From: Nocardioides potassii
GTDB lineage: Bacteria > Actinomycetota > Actinomycetes > Propionibacteriales > Nocardioidaceae
Length of the DNA stretch: 64,000 bases
Assembly (NCBI RefSeq): GCF_021648885.1
Contig: NZ_JAKJHZ010000006.1
Span: 124,001 to 188,000 of the forward strand
Reading direction: 5' to 3'
Numbering within the stretch: the first letter of the stretch is position 1; every line of letters begins with the position of its first letter. The notes below the pieces were generated by a model. That model was not told the origin of the DNA and made no database searches. It worked only from the letters and a program-made list of their open reading frames with translations. The position numbers and the translations under genes were made by a program. Shown one piece after another: positions 58,816 through 64,000 of this stretch.

Positions 58816-60273
58816 GTGAGCGAGTGGTTCCTGCCCGAGTCGGAGCGTCCGTGGACCTCGGGCAACCTCGTCGTCCCGCGGATCCACGGCGCCGACTACT
58901 TCGCGCGTCTCGTCGAGGTCATCGAGGCGTGCGAGGCAGGGGACCGGATCTTCTTCACCGACTGGCGTGGCGACGCCGACGAGAAGCTGGGCGAGGATGG
59001 ACCGACGGTCGCCCACCTGCTGCGCGAGGCGGCCGCGCGAGACGTGGAGGTCCGGGCGCTGATGTGGCGCTCGCACCCCGGTTCGCTCAACGGCGAGGAG
59101 AACGGCCACCTCGGCCGGATCATCAACGAGTGCGGCGGCGAGGCGCTGCTCGACGAGCGGGTGAAGTGGGGCGGCTCGCACCACCAGAAGCTGTTCGTCG
59201 TACGACGCCAGGGCCGGCCCGAGGACGACGTGGCCTTCGTCGGCGGCATCGACCTCTGCTACAGCCGACGCGACGACGCCGCGCACGGCGGGGACCCGCA
59301 GGCGGCGCCGCTCGACGACCGCTACGGCGACGCCCCGCCGTGGCACGACGCGATGGCCGAGATCCGCGGGCCTGCCATCGCGCACGTGCTCGACACCTTC
59401 ACCGAGCGGTGGGACGACACGACGCCGCTCGACCACCGCAACCCCTACCGCTTCGTCGCGCACCGCGTCACCCGGATGCCGCGCCGCCCCGAGCAGCTGC
59501 CCGAGCGGTGGGACCCGCCGCCGGAGGCCGGGCACCACCAGGTGCAGGTCCTGCGCACCTACCCGTGGAAGCGACCCCACTACCCGTTCGCACCCGAGGG
59601 CGAGCGCACGATCGCGCGCGCCTACACCCGCGCCTTCCAGCGCGCGAAGCGGATGATCTACGTCGAGGACCAGTACTTCTGGTCCGACGTCGTCGCCGGC
59701 ACGCTCGCCGACGCGCTGCGCCGTGAGCCCGACCTCCAGGTGATCGCGGTCGTCCCGCGATTCAGCGAGAACGAGAGCCGCTTCGGCGGCCCGCCCGCCC
59801 ACTACGGCCAGCGCGTCGCGTGGGAGCTGCTGCGCGAGGCCGGCGGTGACCGCTTCATGATGTTCGACCTCGAGAACGACGCGGGTACGCCGATCTACGT
59901 GCACGCCAAGGTCTGCATCGTCGACGACGAGTGGATGACGATCGGCTCCGACAACCTCAACCTCCGCTCCTGGACCCACGACTCCGAGCTCACCTGCGCG
60001 ATCGTCGACCCCGACGGCGAGCTGCACCGCTCGCTGCGGACGACGCTGTGGGCCGAGCACCTCGGCCTGCCCGAGGACGACCCGCGCCTCGCCGACATCG
60101 ACGACCCGACCTCGCTCTGGCTCTCGCGCGTCGGCGAGCCCGGTAGCCGGGTGGCCGTCCACGAGCCGCCCGAGGTCTCCACCGGCACCGCCCGCTGGGC
60201 GGGACCCGTCTACCGCCGGTTCTACGACCCCGACGGTCGTCCGCCCCGGCTGCGCGGGACGTCGGACTTCTAG
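58816..60273 (+). CDS. Phospholipase D/cardiolipin synthase-family protein
   Basis: A 485-residue enzyme with two HKD motifs: SHHQKLFVVRR followed by VGGIDLCYSRR, and IYVHAKVCIVDDEWMTIGSD with NLNLRSW. The rest matches bacterial PLD/Cls-like enzymes that act on phosphodiesters. There is no signal peptide or membrane segment, so it is probably cytoplasmic. GTG 58816 is 6 nt after CAGGCT. Divergent from the secreted propeller gene. Confidence 0.92.
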   Translation: MSEWFLPESERPWTSGNLVVPRIHGADYFARLVEVIEACEAGDRIFFTDWRGDADEKLGEDGPTVAHLLREAAARDVEVRALMWRSHPGSLNGEENGHLGRIINECGGEALLDERVKWGGSHHQKLFVVRRQGRPEDDVAFVGGIDLCYSRRDDAAHGGDPQAAPLDDRYGDAPPWHDAMAEIRGPAIAHVLDTFTERWDDTTPLDHRNPYRFVAHRVTRMPRRPEQLPERWDPPPEAGHHQVQVLRTYPWKRPHYPFAPEGERTIARAYTRAFQRAKRMIYVEDQYFWSDVVAGTLADALRREPDLQVIAVVPRFSENESRFGGPPAHYGQRVAWELLREAGGDRFMMFDLENDAGTPIYVHAKVCIVDDEWMTIGSDNLNLRSWTHDSELTCAIVDPDGELHRSLRTTLWAEHLGLPEDDPRLADIDDPTSLWLSRVGEPGSRVAVHEPPEVSTGTARWAGPVYRRFYDPDGRPPRLRGTSDF

Positions 60274-60291
60274 GCGGGTTCTGGGCGGGTT

Positions 60292-60711
60292 CTAGGCGTA
60301 GGGGTCGGTGATCTCGCGGAGCCTGACCAGGCCCTCGCGCAGCTGGGCCGCCAGCTCGGGACCGAGGTGCTCGGTCCACTCCCGCTCGACGGACATCACG
60401 ATGCCCATCGCGTGCCTCGCGGCCTCCCTGCCCCGCTCGGACATCCGGATCAGCTGCGCGCGGCCGTCGCTCGGGTCGGCGACCCGCTCGACCAGCCCCT
60501 CACGCTCGAGGGCCGCGACCAGCAGGCTCGCGGTCTGCTTCGTCACCTGGGCCCGGTCCGCCAGCTCGGTGATCCGCGACCCCTCGTCGGCGATGCGTTG
60601 CGCGAGTCGCGACTGCGCCACCGTGACGTCGTACCCCGCCTCCCGCATGGCGCGCTGCACGCGCTCGTCCATGGACCGGTAGGAGACGAACATGAGCGTG
60701 GCGAGGTCCAT
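60292..60711 (-). CDS. MarR family transcriptional regulator
   Basis: A 139-residue winged helix-turn-helix repressor: ITELADRAQVTKQTASLLVA (recognition helix) and LVERVADPSDGRAQLIRMSE (wing). In-frame ATGs occur at 60735, 60726 and 60711; I choose 60711 because AAGGGG lies 6 nt before it and the earlier codons lie inside the operator. Divergent from the O-methyltransferase gene; the shared promoter has a pair of 15-bp repeats and a palindrome (see 60728-60764), so it probably regulates both genes. Confidence 0.9.
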   Translation of the reverse strand: MDLATLMFVSYRSMDERVQRAMREAGYDVTVAQSRLAQRIADEGSRITELADRAQVTKQTASLLVAALEREGLVERVADPSDGRAQLIRMSERGREAARHAMGIVMSVEREWTEHLGPELAAQLREGLVRLREITDPYA

Positions 60712-60727
60712 CGCACCCCTTGACATA

Positions 60728-60764
60728 GTCAGCATCCCTGACCAATATGGTCAGCATCCCTGAC
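60728..60764. promoter_or_regulatory. MarR operator: two 15-bp repeats plus a central palindrome
   Basis: GTCAGCATCCCTGAC occurs twice exactly (60728-60742, 60750-60764), each with GTCAG/CTGAC arms, 22 bp apart. Between them TGACCA-ATA-TGGTCA (60739-60753) forms a further palindrome. This dense dyad pattern is typical of a MarR-family binding site and overlaps the earlier in-frame MarR start codons. Confidence 0.75.
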
Positions 60765-60784
60765 GATCATAGAGGGGGCGCCCC

Positions 60785-61867
60785 ATGACCCGACTCCCAC
60801 CCCTGCGCGTCGCGCGCGCCGCCACCGGGGTGCGGACAGCGCTCCAGGGTCTGACCCGGCGGATGGTGCCGCCGGAGGTCGGCACGCTGGAGCTCGCCGC
60901 GGCCTTCATGGCCACCCAGGCCGCGTACGCCGTGGCGCGGCTGCGGATCGCCGACGCCCTCGCCGTCGGCCCCCGCTCGGCGCCGGACGTCGCGAGCGAG
61001 GTCGGGACGGACCCCGACGCGACGTACCGCCTCCTGAGGGCCGCGGCCACCCACGGGATCGTCCGTCACGACGGGGACCGGTTCGCCCTCACCGGCGTCG
61101 GTCGCACTCTCGTCTCGGACGCGCCGGGATCGATGCGGTCCGTCGTGCTGATGATCGGCGACCCGCGCTACCAGTCGGTGTGGGGCCAGCTGCCCGAGGC
61201 GGTCCGCACCGGAGGTCCACGCGCGGCGGCCGTGCACGGCGTCTCGATGTGGGAGCTGCTCGAGCGCGACACCGGCTACGCGCAGGACTTCAACGACGCC
61301 ATGGGCCGACTGACGGCTCTCGACTGGCCGACGGTCGACGCGGTCTACGACTTCACCCCGTTCGGCACCATCGTCGACGTCGGCGGCGGGCACGGACAGC
61401 TGCTGTCGCTGATGCTCGGCGCGGCACCGGCCGCGAAGGGCGTGCTGCTCGAGCAGCCGAGCATGGTCGGGGAGGCCGAGAAGCAGCTCGGTGCTGCTGG
61501 CCTGCTCCACCGCTGCCGGCTCGTGGGTGCGTCGTTCTTCGAGACCGCCCCCGACGACGGCGACCTCTACGTCCTGCGCCGCGTCGTGCACGACTTCGAC
61601 GACGACCAGGCGGTTGCCCTCCTGACGAACCTCCGGCGCCACATGCCCTCGACAGCCGCCCTGCTGCTGATGGAGAGCGTGGTGCCGGACGGCGGAGAGC
61701 CGCAGTTCGCCAAGCTGCTCGACCTCGACATGCTGCTCTTCGTCGGCGGTCGCGAGCGGACCGAGGCGGAGCTTGCCTCGCTCCTCGAGCGGGCCGGCTT
61801 CCAGATGACGCGCGTGGTGCCGACCATCTCGACGATCTCGCTCGTCGAGGCCCGGCCAGGGGCCTGA
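60785..61867 (+). CDS. O-methyltransferase (COMT/type-2 family)
   Basis: A 360-residue class I methyltransferase. An N-terminal winged helix for dimerisation is followed by the SAM fold: TIVDVGGGHGQLLSLMLGAA, LLEQPSMVGEA, and the general-base His in YVLRRVVHDFDDDQAVALLT. Such enzymes methylate hydroxyls of aromatic or polyketide compounds. GAGGGGGC before ATG 60785. Controlled by the divergent MarR and followed, 1 nt later, by the DUF1304 gene. Substrate unknown. Confidence 0.92.
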   Translation: MTRLPPLRVARAATGVRTALQGLTRRMVPPEVGTLELAAAFMATQAAYAVARLRIADALAVGPRSAPDVASEVGTDPDATYRLLRAAATHGIVRHDGDRFALTGVGRTLVSDAPGSMRSVVLMIGDPRYQSVWGQLPEAVRTGGPRAAAVHGVSMWELLERDTGYAQDFNDAMGRLTALDWPTVDAVYDFTPFGTIVDVGGGHGQLLSLMLGAAPAAKGVLLEQPSMVGEAEKQLGAAGLLHRCRLVGASFFETAPDDGDLYVLRRVVHDFDDDQAVALLTNLRRHMPSTAALLLMESVVPDGGEPQFAKLLDLDMLLFVGGRERTEAELASLLERAGFQMTRVVPTISTISLVEARPGA

Positions 61868-61868
61868 C

Positions 61869-62267
61869 GTGGATGCGCTCGCGCAGGTCTGCACCGCCGT
61901 CGCGGCCGTCATCCTGATCGCGGTCTTCCCGTTCGAGGCGTTCCTGGTCGACCGGCCGTGGGTGCAGCGGTTCCTCGCCATCGAGCCGCACGGCATCGAG
62001 CACGTGCACCTCTGGTCGTTCTGCATCGGCGTCCGCAACGCCCTGGCCGGCATCGGCGGACTGGCCGGCCTCTGGGTCCTCCACTCCGGCGACGAGTCGA
62101 CCGGCGTCACCGTGGTCGTCGTGTCGCTGCTCTACATGCTGATGTCTTCGCTCGCGATGGGCGTCGCCGACCTCCTCGGCTACTGGCGACCGCGGGGCGG
62201 CAGCGTCCGCGGCACCGTTGCCTCGTCCGTGCTGCCCGCGGTCGCCCTGCTGGTGATCGCGGTCTGA
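61869..62267 (+). CDS. DUF1304-like membrane protein
   Basis: A 132-residue protein with four hydrophobic helices (VCTAVAAVILIAVFPFEAFL, GVRNALAGIGGLAGLWVLHS, GVTVVVVSLLYMLMSSLAMG, GTVASSVLPAVALLVIAV). The VRNALAGIGG segment aligns with the N-x-G-x-Y-N-G-F region of DUF1304 proteins. Function unknown. GTG 61869 one nt after the O-methyltransferase stop, so co-transcribed and probably co-regulated by MarR. Confidence 0.75.
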   Translation: MDALAQVCTAVAAVILIAVFPFEAFLVDRPWVQRFLAIEPHGIEHVHLWSFCIGVRNALAGIGGLAGLWVLHSGDESTGVTVVVVSLLYMLMSSLAMGVADLLGYWRPRGGSVRGTVASSVLPAVALLVIAV

Positions 62268-62268
62268 G

Positions 62269-63318
62269 TCACCGCCTCATCAGCAGCGCCGAGTCGCCGA
62301 ACTCGTGCCAGAGGTAGCCCCCCGCAACTGCCGCGTCGTACGCCGCCTGGGTGAGGCGCTCGCCCGCGACCGCCTCGACGAGGAGCAGGTGCGACGCCAT
62401 CGGGTCGTGCCAGCCGGTGATCAGACCGTCGATGACCTTGGGCGGCTGCTGCGGCGTGACCACGCGCGCCGTCCACCCCCTGCTCGCGACCACGTGCCTG
62501 CCGAGCACCGCCGACTCGACGGCGCGGGTGGCCGTCGTGCCCACGGCGATCACGCGACCGCCGTTCTCGCGGGCGCCGTTGATGGTGCGTGCGCTGGTCG
62601 GCGGGACCTCGAACCACTCCGGCCCCGGCGCCTCGCCCGCCTCCTGCGACGAGACACCGGTGTGCAGCGTGACGGGCGCGAACAGGACCCCCGCGGTGAC
62701 GAGGCGGGCGACGAGCGCGTCGGTGAAGGGCCGGCCCGCCGAGGCCATCTCGGCGCTGCCGGGGTGACGGCCGAAGACGGTCTGATAGCTCTCGAGCGGG
62801 TAGCGCCGGTCGAGGTAGCCGTAGGCGATCGGCCGTCCGTTCCAGTCGAGCTGGCGGTCGAGGTCGCCTCGCACCGACGCCCGCCAGAGGCGGTTGCCGA
62901 CGCCGGTCGGCGAGGAGGCGGCGCCGGGCCAGGGCTCGCGGAGCGCGAGCCGGACGTCGCCCACCCGCAGCTGGTCGCCGGCATCTGCGTCGAGGATCGC
63001 GCGGGCTGCGTCGGGCGCGGTCCGCAGCTCGACCACGCGGTCGCCGTCCTCCAGCCGGTGGGCGACGTGCAGCACCACCGGCCGTCCGTCGAGCTCGGCG
63101 TCGACCTCGGCGGCGATGGTGGCGGAGGTGTTCACGACCAGTACGTCGCCCGCACCCAGGTGGTCAGGAAGGTCGCGGAAGCGTTCGTGCGAGATGCCGT
63201 CCGGGGTGCCGACGAGCAGCCGCACCTCGTCGCGGGCCAGGCCGCGCTCCTCCGCCGGCTGCGGCGCGAAGGCCGACGCGGCGAAGCGGGTGTGCGGGGT
63301 CTCGGTGAGCGCGGTCAT
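62269..63318 (-). CDS. QueA-like S-adenosylmethionine:tRNA ribosyltransferase-isomerase
   Basis: A 349-residue protein of the QueA family, which transfers a ribosyl unit from SAM to 7-deazaguanine-modified tRNA. Visible blocks are DVLVVNTSATIAAEV, YGYLDRRYPLESYQTVFGRH, PVTLHTGVSS, NGGRVIAVGTTATRAVES and EFGDSALLMRR. No tgt, queC, queF or queG gene is in the window and queuosine is not expected in actinobacteria, so the true substrate is uncertain. ATG 63318 overlaps the SDR stop by 4 nt (ATGA); they form one operon. Confidence 0.85.
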   Translation of the reverse strand: MTALTETPHTRFAASAFAPQPAEERGLARDEVRLLVGTPDGISHERFRDLPDHLGAGDVLVVNTSATIAAEVDAELDGRPVVLHVAHRLEDGDRVVELRTAPDAARAILDADAGDQLRVGDVRLALREPWPGAASSPTGVGNRLWRASVRGDLDRQLDWNGRPIAYGYLDRRYPLESYQTVFGRHPGSAEMASAGRPFTDALVARLVTAGVLFAPVTLHTGVSSQEAGEAPGPEWFEVPPTSARTINGARENGGRVIAVGTTATRAVESAVLGRHVVASRGWTARVVTPQQPPKVIDGLITGWHDPMASHLLLVEAVAGERLTQAAYDAAVAGGYLWHEFGDSALLMRR

Positions 63319-63986
63319 GCGAAGTCCTCCGCCCGGTAGCGGCCGGAGTCCGGCCTCTGGTCCAGGAGGGTGAGGATGCTCGGCACGACCGTCTCCGGAA
63401 GCGGCCGGTCGGAGATGTCCTCGCCAGGGAAGGCGTCCTGGTGCATCGCGGTGCGCATGTCGCCCGGGTCGACGGCGTACGCCGTCAGGCCGGTCTCGGC
63501 GCCGTACGTCAGCGTGACGTGGTCGAGCGCCGCCTTGCTCGCGCCGTAGAGCCCCCAGGTCTCGTAGTGGTTGACCGCGGCGTCCGAGCTGATCGAGAGC
63601 AGTACGCCGTCCGCGACCCGCAGCCACGGCAGGAGCAACGAGGTGAGGACCAGCGGTCCGCCGATGTTCGTGCGCCACATCTGCGTGAGGTCGGCAATGT
63701 CGACCCCGGACAGCTGCTTCATCGGCAGCGGGCCGAGCGTGCTGGCGTTGTGGACCAGCAGGTCGAGCCGTCCGTGGCGCTCCACCTCGATCCGCAGGTC
63801 TTCTCTATGGTCGCCATCCGTCAGGTCGCCGAGGATCGTCGTCACCCCGTCCGGCAGCTCGGCCTCCTTGAACTTCTCCGGGCTCCTGCCGTCGGTGATG
63901 ACGTGCCAGCCGTCGGCGGCGAGCGCCCTGGTCAGGGCCAGGCCGAGCCCGGCCGATCCCCCGGTGACGAGTGCCACCCGTGTCAT
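63315..63986 (-). CDS. Short-chain dehydrogenase/reductase (SDR)
   Basis: A 223-residue oxidoreductase. Cofactor loop VTGGSAGLGLALTRALAADG, LVHNAST as the NNAG-equivalent, catalytic Ser in LLSISSDAAVNHYETW and YGASK active site (Tyr/Lys). DGRSPEKFKE after strand 2 suits NADP(H). First gene of the QueA-like operon, so it may act on the same pathway. Substrate unknown. The last 14 nt of the window hold nothing further. Confidence 0.92.
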   Translation of the reverse strand: MTRVALVTGGSAGLGLALTRALAADGWHVITDGRSPEKFKEAELPDGVTTILGDLTDGDHREDLRIEVERHGRLDLLVHNASTLGPLPMKQLSGVDIADLTQMWRTNIGGPLVLTSLLLPWLRVADGVLLSISSDAAVNHYETWGLYGASKAALDHVTLTYGAETGLTAYAVDPGDMRTAMHQDAFPGEDISDRPLPETVVPSILTLLDQRPDSGRYRAEDFA

Positions 63987-64000
63987 GTAGTTGGTGTCCA

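Noticed and set aside
62269..63318. Assigning the symbol queA outright
   Set aside because: No other queuosine genes accompany it and the lineage is not expected to make queuosine, so only the family is named.

Overview
This window is GC-rich (low 70s percent by eye) and gene-dense, with many GTG starts and 1-4 nt start/stop overlaps. Gene content points to an actinobacterium. The block holB-tmk-topA, then a DUF1998 helicase, then a compact Tad locus (ssd-tadA-tadB-tadC-DUF4244-TadE-Rv3654c-like) next to a HAD-IB phosphatase resembles the Rv3644c-Rv3662c neighbourhood of Mycobacterium tuberculosis. A Nocardioides-like member of the Nocardioidaceae is my best guess; this is inferred from protein style and an interspersed repeat, not from any rRNA.

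Layout. (1) 1-9.9 kb, minus strand: one translationally coupled operon with a DszA/NtaA-type flavin monooxygenase, a Tat-lipoprotein Dpp-type ABC importer (SBP-B-C-D-F), two tandem SsuD-like flavin monooxygenases and a CaiB CoA-transferase cut by the window edge. A divergent LysR regulator (10.0 kb) sits across a short promoter carrying a 12-bp inverted repeat over both -10 boxes. (2) 11-19 kb: tRNA-Thr(CGU), an OsmC peroxiredoxin, a secreted alpha/beta-hydrolase, holB-tmk, topA and a hemerythrin protein. (3) 19.5-31 kb: a BTAD-AAA regulator, DUF3140, a secreted sugar-metabolism pair (Tat TIM-barrel isomerase and PQQ-type sugar dehydrogenase with a PKD domain), a methyltransferase, an MMPL transporter and a phosphotransferase-like protein. 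(4) 31-43.5 kb: hppA proton pyrophosphatase, a STAS protein, a MrfA-like helicase, the Tad/Flp pilus locus, a HAD phosphatase and a catalytically degraded Fic protein. (5) 43.5-52.8 kb: two paralogous secreted calcium-binding-repeat proteins around a methyltransferase; a LytS/LytTR two-component system with a DUF485-like protein and an acetate-type sodium:solute symporter; a VOC protein and a HesB-like protein. (6) 52.8-64 kb: a GAF-LuxR regulator divergent from a RidA-FAD oxidoreductase fusion; an EVE protein, MFS, a secreted propeller, a PLD-family enzyme, MarR with an O-methyltransferase and DUF1304, and a QueA-like/SDR pair.

The most rewarding signals are: the symmetric LysR-type operator; a repeated paired motif (CCTGTGGA, 27-bp period) in front of both Tad transcription units; the RidA-FAD in-frame fusion; a Fic protein that kept its inhibitory motif but lost its catalytic one; and a large set of start codons 6-7 nt downstream of a TANNNT-like box, which suggests widespread leaderless transcription.
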